Assembly (NCBI GenBank): GCA_934351835.1
Contig: CAKRJP010000001.1
Span: forward strand, 1 to 64,000
DNA: 64,000 nucleotides
From: an uncultured Lachnospiraceae bacterium
Lineage (GTDB): Bacteria; Bacillota; Clostridia; Lachnospirales; Lachnospiraceae
Direction: 5' to 3'
The notes below the pieces were generated by a model. It did not search any database. It was not told the origin of the DNA and saw nothing but the letters and a program-made list of their open reading frames with translations. Shown here one piece after another: positions 33,285-42,226 of this stretch (position 1 is the first letter of the stretch; the number at the start of each line of letters is the position of its first letter). A program made the position numbers and the translations under genes.

Positions 33285-33533
33285 GTGCGGTTTTGCGAAT
33301 TGAAGTGCAAGGAAGTTGTGAATGCATGTGACGGGAAAAGACTGGGATACATTGTGGATCTCATTCTGGATGAATGTAAAGGATGTATAGAGGCAATCAT
33401 TATTCCAAAGTGTGGGAAAATGGGAGGACTGTTCAGCGATGGGTCTGAGTATGTGATACCGTTTTGCTGTGTGAAAAAAATCGGCGAAGACATTATTTTG
33501 GTTGAAATTCATGAGGAAAAGCCGAAAAAATAA
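33285..33533 (+). CDS. ymxH: YlmC/YmxH-family sporulation protein
   Basis: An 82-aa PRC-barrel-type protein of the YlmC/YmxH family, found in endospore formers. It starts RFCELKCKEVVNACDGKRLG and continues with the family's VDL-x-LD segment. The molecular role is unknown. The GTG start follows GGGGTGGG. It supports a spore-forming host. Next to nrdR it forms a pair that is common in clostridial genomes. Confidence 0.88.
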   Translation: MRFCELKCKEVVNACDGKRLGYIVDLILDECKGCIEAIIIPKCGKMGGLFSDGSEYVIPFCCVKKIGEDIILVEIHEEKPKK

Positions 33534-33542
33534 ATTGGTAAA

Positions 33543-33571
33543 TTGACTTATGTTTCGGTAACAGATATACT
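33543..33571 (+). promoter_or_regulatory. promoter of nrdR
   Basis: TTGACT (33543-33548), 17 bp, TATACT (33566-33571). No NrdR-box pair was seen around it. Confidence 0.65.
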
Positions 33572-33612
33572 AGTAATGTTAAGAGTATTTATTTTGAAAG
33601 GATCAGATCAGA

Positions 33613-34062
33613 ATGAAGTGCCCATATTGTAATCATTTAGATACAAGAGTAATAGATTCCAGACCAATTGACGAGGGAACTGCCATCAGGCGACGTCGCC
33701 TCTGTGATTTCTGTGGTAAGCGTTTTACAACATATGAGAAGGTGGAGACGATTCCGCTTTTGATTATCAAGAAGGATAATACCCGGGAGAACTATGACAG
33801 AAGTAAGATTGAGAATGGAATATTGAGGGCATGTTATAAGAGACCGGTTTCTACAGAATCGGTCAAAGAGGTCATTGATCGAATAGAGACAGCGATATTT
33901 AGTCGAGAGGAAAAAGAGATTCCGAGCAGCCTGGTTGGCGAGATTGTCATGGAAGAATTAAAGAACTTAGACGAGGTTGCCTATGTACGTTTTGCATCTG
34001 TATACCGAGAGTTTAAGGATGTGAATACATTTATGGATGAATTGAAAAAGATATTAAAGTAA
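33613..34062 (+). CDS. nrdR: transcriptional repressor NrdR
   Basis: A 149-aa repressor of ribonucleotide reductase genes. The N-terminal zinc ribbon uses C3-x2-C6 and C31-x2-C34 with RRRRLCDFCGKRFTTYE, and an ATP-cone (about 47-137) senses ATP/dATP. The length is standard. The genes it should regulate are not in the window. Confidence 0.96.
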   Translation: MKCPYCNHLDTRVIDSRPIDEGTAIRRRRLCDFCGKRFTTYEKVETIPLLIIKKDNTRENYDRSKIENGILRACYKRPVSTESVKEVIDRIETAIFSREEKEIPSSLVGEIVMEELKNLDEVAYVRFASVYREFKDVNTFMDELKKILK

Positions 34063-34112
34063 GAGGGCGTCATTAAGGACGATAGTAGTACAGACAGATG
34101 GGATGATAATGT

Positions 34113-34847
34113 ATGAGAACATATAAGTTGACCATTTCTTATGATGGCAGCAGATACCAGGGATGGCAGCGTCAGGCGACCACAGATAATACCATTCAGT
34201 TTATTTTGGAGTGGAGTCTGAGCAAATTGGTAGGCTATAAAGTCCAGATTGATGGATCAGGACGTACGGATGCGGGGGTACATGCCCGTGGACAGGTGGC
34301 GAGCGTAAAGCTTTCCAGATTGTATGATGTAAGAGAACTCAGAGATTCTTTGAACCGGTATCTGCCGGAAGATATCCGAATCGTAAAAGTGGAACTGGTA
34401 AAGAATGGATTCCATGCGAGAAAGAGTGCCAAGGGCAAGAAGTATGAGTATTATATAGATTGCAGAGAAAAACCGGATGTATTTTCAAGAAGGTATTGCT
34501 ACCATTATCCGGAAAAATTAGACATAGAGGCGATGAGAAATGCGGTGCCGTATCTGATCGGGCCGAAGAATTTTACAAGTTTTACCGATGATAAAGAGTG
34601 CAAAGATCCGGTAAGACGGATTACCAATATTAAGATCGTAAGCTCCGGAGAGAAAGTAAGGATCACTTATTATGGAACAGGATTTTTATATCATATGGTC
34701 CGGATACTTACGGGAACACTTTTAGAGATCGGAACAGGAAAGAGAGATGCGTCGATGCTTCCGGTGGTGATCGCAGCAGAGGATCGCAGTCTTGCAGGAT
34801 TTTTAGCACCGGCGAGAGGGTTGTTCCTTAGAAAAGTATATTATTAA
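34113..34847 (+). CDS. truA: tRNA pseudouridine synthase A (first copy)
   Basis: A 244-aa TruA that converts uridines 38-40 of tRNA anticodon stems to pseudouridine. The catalytic Asp sits in GSGRTDAGVHARG, and FLYHMVRILTGTLLEIG is the conserved C-terminal motif. A second TruA is encoded at 47231. This copy sits outside the classical ecf-truA context, next to nrdR and the ExoIII gene, so it may be the specialised paralogue. Confidence 0.92.
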   Translation: MRTYKLTISYDGSRYQGWQRQATTDNTIQFILEWSLSKLVGYKVQIDGSGRTDAGVHARGQVASVKLSRLYDVRELRDSLNRYLPEDIRIVKVELVKNGFHARKSAKGKKYEYYIDCREKPDVFSRRYCYHYPEKLDIEAMRNAVPYLIGPKNFTSFTDDKECKDPVRRITNIKIVSSGEKVRITYYGTGFLYHMVRILTGTLLEIGTGKRDASMLPVVIAAEDRSLAGFLAPARGLFLRKVYY

Positions 34848-34881
34848 GTCAGGATAAATCAGTGAGAGAGGATTACACGAT

Positions 34882-35634
34882 ATGAAGTTTATATCATGGA
34901 ATGTAAATGGGTTGCGTGCCTGTGTAAAAAAAGGCTTTGAGAATGTATTTAAAGAACAGGATGCGGATATTTTCTGTATTCAGGAGTCTAAGATGCAGGA
35001 AGGGCAGCTTGATCTTGAGACACCGGGGTATTATCAGTATTGGAATTATGCTGAGAAGAAAGGCTATTCCGGAACGGCAATCTTTACAAAGAAAGAACCT
35101 TTGGCGGTAGTTTATGGAATTGGGATTGAGGAACATGACCATGAAGGGCGTGTGATCACTCTGGAATTTGAAGATTTCTATTTTGTGACGGTGTATACAC
35201 CAAATTCACAGAGTGAGTTGGCAAGACTCTCTTACCGTATGCAGTGGGAGGATGATTTTCTTGCATATTTAAAAGGGCTGGAAGAGAAGAAACCGGTGGT
35301 ATTCTGTGGAGATCTGAATGTGGCTCATCAGGAGATCGACCTTAAGAACCCGAAGACGAACCGCAAGAATGCCGGATTTACAGACGAAGAACGCAGTAAG
35401 TTCACAGCACTTTTAGAGGCTGGATTTGTGGATACATTCCGTTACTTCTATCCGGATACGGAAGGGATTTACTCCTGGTGGTCTTACAGATTCAAGGCAA
35501 GAGAGAAAAATGCAGGTTGGAGGATTGATTATTTTTGTGTATCTGAGAACCTGAAAGATAGACTGGTGGATGCAAAGATCCTGACAGATGTTATGGGATC
35601 GGATCATTGCCCGGTCGTATTAGAGATGAAATAG
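34882..35634 (+). CDS. xthA: exodeoxyribonuclease III (AP endonuclease)
   Basis: A 250-aa ExoIII-type AP endonuclease for base-excision repair. The motifs are WNVNGLRACVKKGF, QESKMQ (metal-binding Glu), GDLNVAHQEIDL and GSDHCPVVLEM (catalytic Asp-His). It follows truA by 34 nt and is closed by a strong terminator. Confidence 0.95.
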   Translation: MKFISWNVNGLRACVKKGFENVFKEQDADIFCIQESKMQEGQLDLETPGYYQYWNYAEKKGYSGTAIFTKKEPLAVVYGIGIEEHDHEGRVITLEFEDFYFVTVYTPNSQSELARLSYRMQWEDDFLAYLKGLEEKKPVVFCGDLNVAHQEIDLKNPKTNRKNAGFTDEERSKFTALLEAGFVDTFRYFYPDTEGIYSWWSYRFKAREKNAGWRIDYFCVSENLKDRLVDAKILTDVMGSDHCPVVLEMK

Positions 35635-35644
35635 AACAAAAGAG

Positions 35645-35689
35645 AAACGAGATACCAAAGATGGCGAACTGCTTTTGGTATCTCGTTTT
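35645..35689 (+). terminator. bidirectional terminator after xthA
   Basis: A 15-bp perfect stem (AAACGAGATACCAAA with TTTGGTATCTCGTTT), ending in TTTT on the plus strand and TTT-rich on the minus strand, separates xthA from the convergent SDR gene. Confidence 0.85.
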
Positions 35690-35739
35690 GCATATGCGTA
35701 TGTTGATATGAGGGGCTAAGTCGGTGTGAATGGTTAAGA

Positions 35740-36471
35740 TTACAGATAGCCACCGTCAAAACCAATGATCTGTCCGGTCATATATCCCGGTGTATGGACG
35801 CTGTCCCAGATCATTTGTGCTGCCTCATCGGGGGGTGCAAAGCGCCCGGCAGGAATCTCGTCGGCAAGAGCGGCACGTTCTTGTTCATCCAACTGTCCGT
35901 TCATTTCCGTATCGATGACGCCGAACGCAATGGCATTGACTTGGATGTTGCTTGGGGCCAGCTCTTTTGCCAGTGCTTTTGTAAGCCCGTTAACACCGGA
36001 TTTGGTGGCAGAATAGGCGGCTTCACAGGAGGCACCGGAAGTTCCCCACATGGAGGAAACGTTCAAGATGCGCCCGGAATGGACCTTTAACATGCCGGGA
36101 ATTGCCTCTCGGCAGCAGTAAAAGACAGAGGAAAGGTTGGCATTGAGGATTCGCATCCATTCTTTATCGGTCATATCATGAAGAAGACCGATGTGGGCAA
36201 TCCCCGCGTTGTTAATGAGAATATCCAGGTGTTCACATTCTGTATATATTTTCTGAAAGATCGCACGAACAGAATCTGGATCGCCAACGTCTCCGGGAAC
36301 CGGCGTACAGGAAGCACCGGGGATATTACGGATTGCGCCGGCAACTTCTGAGAGTTGTTCCATTGATTTATTACAGTTTAAAAATACGTGATAGCCGTTT
36401 CGGGCAAATAATAAGGCGCAACTTTTCCCAATCCCGCGGGAAGCGCCGGTAATGAATACAGTTTTTTGCAT
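35740..36471 (-). CDS. FabG-like short-chain dehydrogenase
   Basis: A 243-aa SDR. TGASRGIG is at 8-15, NNAG at 87-90, the catalytic residues are S139/S140, Y153 and K157, and it ends with GFDGGYL. The motifs and length fit 3-oxoacyl-ACP reductase-type enzymes, but with no fatty-acid genes adjacent the substrate is open. AAGGAG precedes the ATG on the minus strand. It differs clearly from the SDR at 19869, so the two are not a recent duplication. Confidence 0.85.
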   Translation of the reverse strand: MQKTVFITGASRGIGKSCALLFARNGYHVFLNCNKSMEQLSEVAGAIRNIPGASCTPVPGDVGDPDSVRAIFQKIYTECEHLDILINNAGIAHIGLLHDMTDKEWMRILNANLSSVFYCCREAIPGMLKVHSGRILNVSSMWGTSGASCEAAYSATKSGVNGLTKALAKELAPSNIQVNAIAFGVIDTEMNGQLDEQERAALADEIPAGRFAPPDEAAQMIWDSVHTPGYMTGQIIGFDGGYL

Positions 36472-36512
36472 AATAAAATTCTCCTTACGGGATCATTATA
36501 TACCAGGAATCA

Positions 36513-36541
36513 TTGATATTTAAAGTGCAGGATGATAAAAT
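36513..36541 (+). promoter_or_regulatory. possible promoter of the HD hydrolase gene
   Basis: TTGATA (36513-36518), 17 bp, TAAAAT (36536-36541). A moderate match 70 nt before the gene. Confidence 0.45.
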
Positions 36542-36610
36542 TAATATATTAGAGTTATATCAGAACAACAAATAAAAAACAGGAATATATTACTCAAGAA
36601 GGAGAATCCG

Positions 36611-37150
36611 ATGATTGATAAAGCAATGAGATTTGCAACAAAAGCACATGAAGGACAAGTTCGGAAGGGGACGAGCAGACCATACATTGTGCATCCGGTG
36701 GAAGTGGGAGATATTGTCTCTTCCATGACAAAGGACGAAGAAGTGATCAGTGCCGCCATCCTGCATGATACGATCGAAGATTGTAAGGGAGTGACCAGAG
36801 ACGTGCTGGCGGAAGAATTCTCTGAACGGGTGGCATCCCTGGTAGCACAGGAGAGCGAAGATAAGAGTAAGACCTGGAGAGAGAGAAAAAGTACAACGAT
36901 TCAAAAAATACGGACGGCACAGCGGGAAGTGCAGATGATAGGACTGGCAGATAAATTGTCGAATATGAGAGATATTGACAGAGATTATCCGGTGGTAGGA
37001 GAAGAACTGTGGAACAGATTCCGCATGAAGGATAAGAAAATTATCGGCTGGTATTACAAAGGAGTAAGAGATGCATTAAGAGAGAACTTTGAAGGTGCGC
37101 CGGCGTATGAAGAATATTGTAAGTTGATCAAGAAGAATTTTGGAGAATAG
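36611..37150 (+). CDS. HD-domain (p)ppGpp hydrolase-like protein (Mesh1 type)
   Basis: A 179-aa HD phosphohydrolase resembling the hydrolase half of Rel/SpoT and stand-alone small alarmone hydrolases. The metal ligands are H28 (YIVHPVEV) and H52-D53 (AAILHDTIED), and GLADKLSNMRDI near 115-126 supplies the distal aspartate and the family's ED-type region. It could remove the 3'-pyrophosphate of (p)ppGpp made by the synthetases at 20756 and 23815. Specificity is inferred. It starts after AAGGAG, with the DUF1848 gene 3 nt downstream. Confidence 0.8.
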   Translation: MIDKAMRFATKAHEGQVRKGTSRPYIVHPVEVGDIVSSMTKDEEVISAAILHDTIEDCKGVTRDVLAEEFSERVASLVAQESEDKSKTWRERKSTTIQKIRTAQREVQMIGLADKLSNMRDIDRDYPVVGEELWNRFRMKDKKIIGWYYKGVRDALRENFEGAPAYEEYCKLIKKNFGE

Positions 37151-37153
37151 AAG

Positions 37154-38104
37154 ATGATTATCAGTGCGAGTAGAAGAACTGATATCCCGGCGTTATATTC
37201 AGAATGGTTTATGAACCGTCTGAGAGAAGGCGAGATGCTGGTGCCAAATCCATATAACCGGAAGAAACTTCAACGGATCAAATTGTCACCGGATACGGTC
37301 GACATGATCGTATTCTGGACCAAAAATCCGGAACCGATGCTCCCGTATTTAAAGGAACTGGATCAGATGGGATACAAGTATAGCTTTCAGGTGACGATCA
37401 CAGATTACGGGGCAGATGTGGAACCGGAAGTACCATGTACTGAAGATGTGATGGCAAGTTTCATCCTGATGAGTGAGATTCTGGGAAAAGAGAGGATGGA
37501 GTGGAGATTTGACCCAATCCTTCTGGATGGCAAGTATACGGTGGAGTACCATCTGCATCAGTTTGATACGATGTGCAGGTGGCTTCAGAATGCGACGACC
37601 AGATGTATGATCAGTTTTGTGGATGCATATAAAGAGAATCCATATGGAGAGTTAGCGATAGAAGACATGGAGAAACTGGCAGCGGGGATTGGAAAGATTT
37701 CCAAAAACTATCATTTGCCGGTGTATACCTGTGCAGAGAATGCAGATTTCAAAAGTTTTGGTATCTTGCCCGGAGCGTGCATTGACAGAGAACGTATCCA
37801 GAAACTGACAGGATATCGTCTTGACGTGAAAAAAGCAATGGGACAGCGCAAATTTTGTAATTGTGTGGAGAGTCTGGATATCGGAGTTTATGATACCTGT
37901 ATCCATGGCTGTCGTTACTGCTATGCGACCGGAACCGGAAGTGCAGAGAATGCTGTCCGAAAATATGAACAGCATGATCCAAAGTCTCCACTTCTGATCG
38001 GACATTTGAAAGGTGATGAAGTGATTACTGAGAGAAAAATTACATCCAACAGGGATGATCAGTTGTCATTGTTTGATCTTCCGCGGATTGATTTGATATA
38101 TTAA
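37154..38104 (+). CDS. DUF1848 protein with a CxxxCxxC motif and a clamp-binding-like peptide
   Basis: A 316-aa DUF1848 protein of unknown function. It begins MIISASRRTDIPALYSEW, the family signature. A radical-SAM-like cysteine motif, C249-x3-C253-x2-C256 (CIHGCRYCYA), lies unusually near the C-terminus. Residues 303-307 are QLSLF, identical to the consensus beta-sliding-clamp peptide (compare QMSLF in DinB here). An iron-sulfur enzyme acting on or near DNA is a reasonable guess, not a demonstrated one. The start is 3 nt after the HD hydrolase stop. Confidence 0.8.
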   Translation: MIISASRRTDIPALYSEWFMNRLREGEMLVPNPYNRKKLQRIKLSPDTVDMIVFWTKNPEPMLPYLKELDQMGYKYSFQVTITDYGADVEPEVPCTEDVMASFILMSEILGKERMEWRFDPILLDGKYTVEYHLHQFDTMCRWLQNATTRCMISFVDAYKENPYGELAIEDMEKLAAGIGKISKNYHLPVYTCAENADFKSFGILPGACIDRERIQKLTGYRLDVKKAMGQRKFCNCVESLDIGVYDTCIHGCRYCYATGTGSAENAVRKYEQHDPKSPLLIGHLKGDEVITERKITSNRDDQLSLFDLPRIDLIY

Positions 38105-38124
38105 TAAAATTGGAGAAATAAAAG

Positions 38125-38718
38125 ATGGCAAAAGAAACTGAAAAAAAGAGTGCAAAGAATAAAATCGTGTCAGCGGCATGGCAGTTATTTTATGAGAAAG
38201 GATATAATAAGACAACAGTGGATGACATTATAGAATTGTCTGGGACATCCAAGGGATCTTTTTATTATTATTTCAGTACGAAAGATGAACTTTTAAATAC
38301 ATTATCACTGATGCTGGATGAATATTATGAAGTGCTGGATGAAAAGATGGATCCTGAGATGAACAGTTTTGATAAATTGTTATATCTGAATTATGAAGTG
38401 CACAAATGGCTGGAGGAAAGCGTTAATTTGGAACTTCTGACATCCTTATATTCTACGCAACTGGTGGCAAGCGGTCAGAGTTGTTTGCTGGATCAGAATC
38501 GCGTTTATTACCAATTACTAAACCGGATCATTGAGGAAGGGCAGAATCGGGGACAGATCAGAGGAGATGTTTCAGTGACAGAGATTGCCAGATATTATGC
38601 AATGTGCGAGAGAGCACTGGTGTCAGACTGGTGCCTGAGCAGAGGTGCTTATCATTTGGGAGATCATAATAAAAAATATATGGCTTATATGATGGAGCAT
38701 TATAAGGGCGAAAAATAG
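38125..38718 (+). CDS. TetR/AcrR family regulator
   Basis: A 197-aa repressor-type protein. The helix-turn-helix is at residues 30-62 (TTVDDIIELSGTSKGSFYYY then FSTKDELL), followed by an all-helical ligand domain. The inducer is unknown. It lies 21 nt after the DUF1848 gene and 50 nt before the thioredoxin reductase gene. No clear palindromic operator was noticed nearby. Confidence 0.88.
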   Translation: MAKETEKKSAKNKIVSAAWQLFYEKGYNKTTVDDIIELSGTSKGSFYYYFSTKDELLNTLSLMLDEYYEVLDEKMDPEMNSFDKLLYLNYEVHKWLEESVNLELLTSLYSTQLVASGQSCLLDQNRVYYQLLNRIIEEGQNRGQIRGDVSVTEIARYYAMCERALVSDWCLSRGAYHLGDHNKKYMAYMMEHYKGEK

Positions 38719-38768
38719 GATAAGTTGTACAGAATCGGAAGATACTCTGTATAGGAGGATAAGGATAG

Positions 38769-39668
38769 ATGTATGATATTGGAATTATAGGTGGTGGAAT
38801 CGCCGGGATGACAGCAGCAATTTACGGAACTCGCGCCGGGAAGAAAGTGGTTCTTTTTGAAGGAACAGGAGTGGGAGGACAGATAACTTTGTCTTCAAAT
38901 GTGGAGAACTATCCGGGGATTAAGGGCATATCGGGGAATGAGCTGGCATTGATTTTAAAAGAACAGGCGGAGGATCTTGGAGCAGAGATCAAGACGATCA
39001 GTGTGACGGAGATTCGTAATACAAAAGAGGAAAAAATACTGATTACGGCGTCAGAAGAGATCCTGTGTAAGACAGTGATCCTGGCATCAGGACAGGTGCA
39101 CCGCAAGTTAGGCGTTCCGGGAGAAGAAAAATTAACCGGAATGGGTGTTTCGTATTGTGCCGTGTGCGATGGCGCATTTTTTAAAGGAATGGATGTAGCG
39201 GTAGTCGGAGGCGGAAGTACTGCGCTTCAGGATGCAGCTTATCTCAGCACCTATTGTAATAAAGTCTATTTGATCCACAGAAGAGATGAGTTCCGGGGGG
39301 AACAGCATCTGGTAGAAGTGTTAAAAGAAAAGGAAAATGTTGAGTTCGTGCTGAATCATGTGGTGACCGAAGTGCAGGGAGACTTCGCAGTGGAAGGAAT
39401 CAGACTGGAAGATAAGAAGAACGGAGAAAAATCCGAACTAAAAGTAGATGGTGTATTTATGGCGGTCGGACAGATTCCGGGGAATGACAGGTTTAAAGAT
39501 GTTGTAGAACTTGACGCTGATGGGTATATCGTGGCAGGGGAAGACTGTATGACTTCTGTGGAAGGAATTTATGCGGCCGGTGATTGCAGAACCAAGAAAG
39601 TAAGGCAACTCATTACAGCGGCGGCAGATGGTGCTGTTGCGGCACTGGCGGCCTGTGAACAATGTTAG
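38769..39668 (+). CDS. trxB: thioredoxin-disulfide reductase
   Basis: A 299-aa flavoprotein with an FAD motif (IGGGIAGMTAAIYG), the redox pair C130-x2-C133 (CAVCDG), an NADPH motif (VVGGGSTALQDA) and a C-terminal GIYAAGDCR. This is the two-domain low-molecular-weight TrxB that reduces thioredoxin (trxA at 31128). Some family members instead use ferredoxin, which sequence reading cannot exclude. AGGAGG precedes the ATG. Confidence 0.92.
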   Translation: MYDIGIIGGGIAGMTAAIYGTRAGKKVVLFEGTGVGGQITLSSNVENYPGIKGISGNELALILKEQAEDLGAEIKTISVTEIRNTKEEKILITASEEILCKTVILASGQVHRKLGVPGEEKLTGMGVSYCAVCDGAFFKGMDVAVVGGGSTALQDAAYLSTYCNKVYLIHRRDEFRGEQHLVEVLKEKENVEFVLNHVVTEVQGDFAVEGIRLEDKKNGEKSELKVDGVFMAVGQIPGNDRFKDVVELDADGYIVAGEDCMTSVEGIYAAGDCRTKKVRQLITAAADGAVAALAACEQC

Positions 39669-39721
39669 AGAGAGTTTTATAAAAAGAAAAGGGTATAGAA
39701 GTAAGAACAGGAGGGAATATT

Positions 39722-42196
39722 ATGGGCTTTCAGATTAAGAATATCAAGATTAATCAGGAAATCAGGCCATTGGGTCTGGATATTAAAAAACCATTGATAT
39801 CATGGCAATTTTCATCGGAGAAGCCGATGCTTCAAAAACAGATGCGGATCCATGTGGGAACGACAGAAGATGGAAATGATGTTTGGGATACGGGAGTTTT
39901 AAACCGTAGCCGAAGCATCGGAACAACATATGCCGGAGAGACGTTAAAGCCACAGACAAGATATTATGTGACCGTAGAGGTCTGGGATCAGGACGGAGAT
40001 TATGCGAAAGGCACAACAGATTTTGAGACAGGTCTTATGAACGGAACTTTGGCAGCCTGGGATCAGGCAGCATGGATTGGCGGAATTTCTACCCAAAAAT
40101 ACAATATTTTGATGAGAGAGATTTCGTTAGATAAAGAAGTGGAAAAAGCCAGATTATACGTGTCTGCCCGTGGTATTTATGAAGCAAAGATCAATGGAGT
40201 ACAGGTGGGTGAGGCTTATTGTTCGACCGGAATCAGTCAGTTTGTACATCACATTATGTACCAGACTTATGATGTGACAAAAGACTTGAAACCAGGGATT
40301 AATGGTATTGGATTTATGGTTGGCCCCGGGAAATGGACAGATCTTTATACATATGCGGAAGAAAAAGAACGTTTCTGTGAGCCGAGAGCAAGTGTGATGG
40401 CAAAACTGGATATCACTTATACGGATCATACGACAGAGACTATCGTTACGGATGCAGAACACTGGCAGTTATATGACGATTCTCCGTATCAGTATCTGGA
40501 GGATTTAAAGGGAGAAAGATATGATGGCTATCTTGCGAGTGTCTGTGAAGAATATAGTAAGCCGGGATTTAGCGCAGAGGGGATGAGTTGCCCTGAAGTA
40601 ATAACAGAAGCACCTTATTGTGCAGGCGAGACAAACCCGGAGATTGTCTGTTCCAGAATGGCATCTGTAAAATACTGTGGAACGGAAACAGCGGTAGAAG
40701 TAGAGCAGACGGAAGAAGATTGTTATGTATATGATTTTGGAAAGCAGATTACGGGTATTTCCAGAATTACTTTGCATGGAGATTTGGATCAGGAAGTGAA
40801 GATCCGTTACGGTGAAAAGAAAGAGACTATGTGCCAGACAGATGAAGTGCTGATGGGTGATGTGGAGATGACATTTTCACCGAAATTCATGATCCGTAAA
40901 TTTCGTTATGTGGAGATCTGTGGAGTAGATATTGCACCGGAACTTGCTGAAGTAGAGGCAGTCCAACTGTCAAATATTACAGAGGTTACAGGAACATTTC
41001 ATTGCGATGATGAACTGGTGAACCATCTGGCAGAGGCGGCTGGAAGACATATGCAAGGCGGCTATATCGGGGTGCCAACGGTATGTCCGCAGGGAGAAAG
41101 CGGAAGACTTTGGATCGGGGATACACATATTTTTGCAAAAACAGCAGCGCATCTTGGACCGGTAAAGAATTATCTTCTGCGAAATATGAGAGCAAAGCGA
41201 CAGATGCAGCAGAGTGATAAGAGAATCCAGAATGTAGTTCCGTTGAAGGATAACAAGTGCGATATTACCTGCGAGAGTATGCTGATCGTTATGACTTGGG
41301 AATTATATCAACAGTACGGAGATGCACAGATTATCCGGGAAAATTACGAAGTGATGGATTCCTGGATGGATAAGATGGAAAAATTAGGCCTCCCGGGACT
41401 TGTGGATGTGAGTAGTCTGGGAGATCTCTATGCGATCGATCATACTGATAAATATCTGGTCATCAATGCATTCCATGCCAGAAATGCAGCGCTTATGAAA
41501 GAATTTGCAGCAGTTTTGGGGAATATTGAAGATATTGAAAAATATACAGAGATGGAGATTCAGACGAAAAGTTTCTGGAATGAGATTTTCGTGGATGATA
41601 AGACCGGAAAGACGTTAAATTCAGATGGAAGTCTTTGTGATACACAGGGAAGTTATGTACTTGGTCTGGATTGCAGGTCATTTACTGATGACAATAAGTA
41701 TCACGCAATCAATCTTCTGGCGGAGAAGACAAAAGAACTGGATTATACTGTACATACTGGATTTTTCAGTACAGAAGTACTGAATAAGATGCTCAGCAGA
41801 TCCAATCATCATGAAGAAGCCTACCGGCTGATTAAGCAGACGAAGAGTCCAAGTTACAACAATCCGGCAGACCAGAACGAATCGATGAATAATTACAATG
41901 ATTATGTTCTGGGGGATGTGGCATGCTGGTTGTTTGAATCTGTACTTGGAATTAAGCGGGATTTTGGCCATCCGGGATATCAGAGGTTTATTTTAAAACC
42001 GGAAATATTTGAATTTGAAGATGCATCTGGTGGAATCGAAGTTCCTGCAGGAAGAATTGAGAGCAGCTGGAAACGTGTGGATGGAAAAGTTATCTATGAA
42101 TGCAGTGTGCCGGCGAATACCAGGGCGACAATAAAGATTGGTAATTTAAGACAAGAAATCGGTAGTGGGCACTATCGGTTTGAAGTAGAATTATAG
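39722..42196 (+). CDS. alpha-L-rhamnosidase (GH78)
   Basis: An 824-aa intracellular glycosidase. It has the Bac_rhamnosid modular layout: an N-terminal fibronectin-like domain (RPLGLDIKKPLISWQFS), a beta-sandwich with ARLYVSARGIYEAKING, an (alpha/alpha)6 catalytic barrel with PTVCPQGESGRLWIGD, and a C-terminal beta domain. In GH78 the catalytic Glu residues lie in the barrel; EDxxG-type spacing could not be assigned with certainty. It has no signal peptide, so it should act on imported rhamnosides. No transporter is adjacent. It ends in a terminator shared with the GntR gene. Confidence 0.88.
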   Translation: MGFQIKNIKINQEIRPLGLDIKKPLISWQFSSEKPMLQKQMRIHVGTTEDGNDVWDTGVLNRSRSIGTTYAGETLKPQTRYYVTVEVWDQDGDYAKGTTDFETGLMNGTLAAWDQAAWIGGISTQKYNILMREISLDKEVEKARLYVSARGIYEAKINGVQVGEAYCSTGISQFVHHIMYQTYDVTKDLKPGINGIGFMVGPGKWTDLYTYAEEKERFCEPRASVMAKLDITYTDHTTETIVTDAEHWQLYDDSPYQYLEDLKGERYDGYLASVCEEYSKPGFSAEGMSCPEVITEAPYCAGETNPEIVCSRMASVKYCGTETAVEVEQTEEDCYVYDFGKQITGISRITLHGDLDQEVKIRYGEKKETMCQTDEVLMGDVEMTFSPKFMIRKFRYVEICGVDIAPELAEVEAVQLSNITEVTGTFHCDDELVNHLAEAAGRHMQGGYIGVPTVCPQGESGRLWIGDTHIFAKTAAHLGPVKNYLLRNMRAKRQMQQSDKRIQNVVPLKDNKCDITCESMLIVMTWELYQQYGDAQIIRENYEVMDSWMDKMEKLGLPGLVDVSSLGDLYAIDHTDKYLVINAFHARNAALMKEFAAVLGNIEDIEKYTEMEIQTKSFWNEIFVDDKTGKTLNSDGSLCDTQGSYVLGLDCRSFTDDNKYHAINLLAEKTKELDYTVHTGFFSTEVLNKMLSRSNHHEEAYRLIKQTKSPSYNNPADQNESMNNYNDYVLGDVACWLFESVLGIKRDFGHPGYQRFILKPEIFEFEDASGGIEVPAGRIESSWKRVDGKVIYECSVPANTRATIKIGNLRQEIGSGHYRFEVEL

Positions 42197-42197
42197 A

Positions 42198-42226
42198 AAA
42201 AAGGACGGGATTAATCCCGTCCTTTT
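42198..42226 (+). terminator. shared terminator of the GH78 and GntR genes
   Basis: An inverted repeat AAAAGGACGGGA/TCCCGTCCTTTT with a TTAA centre stops both convergent genes. It overlaps the last codons of the GntR gene. Confidence 0.85.
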
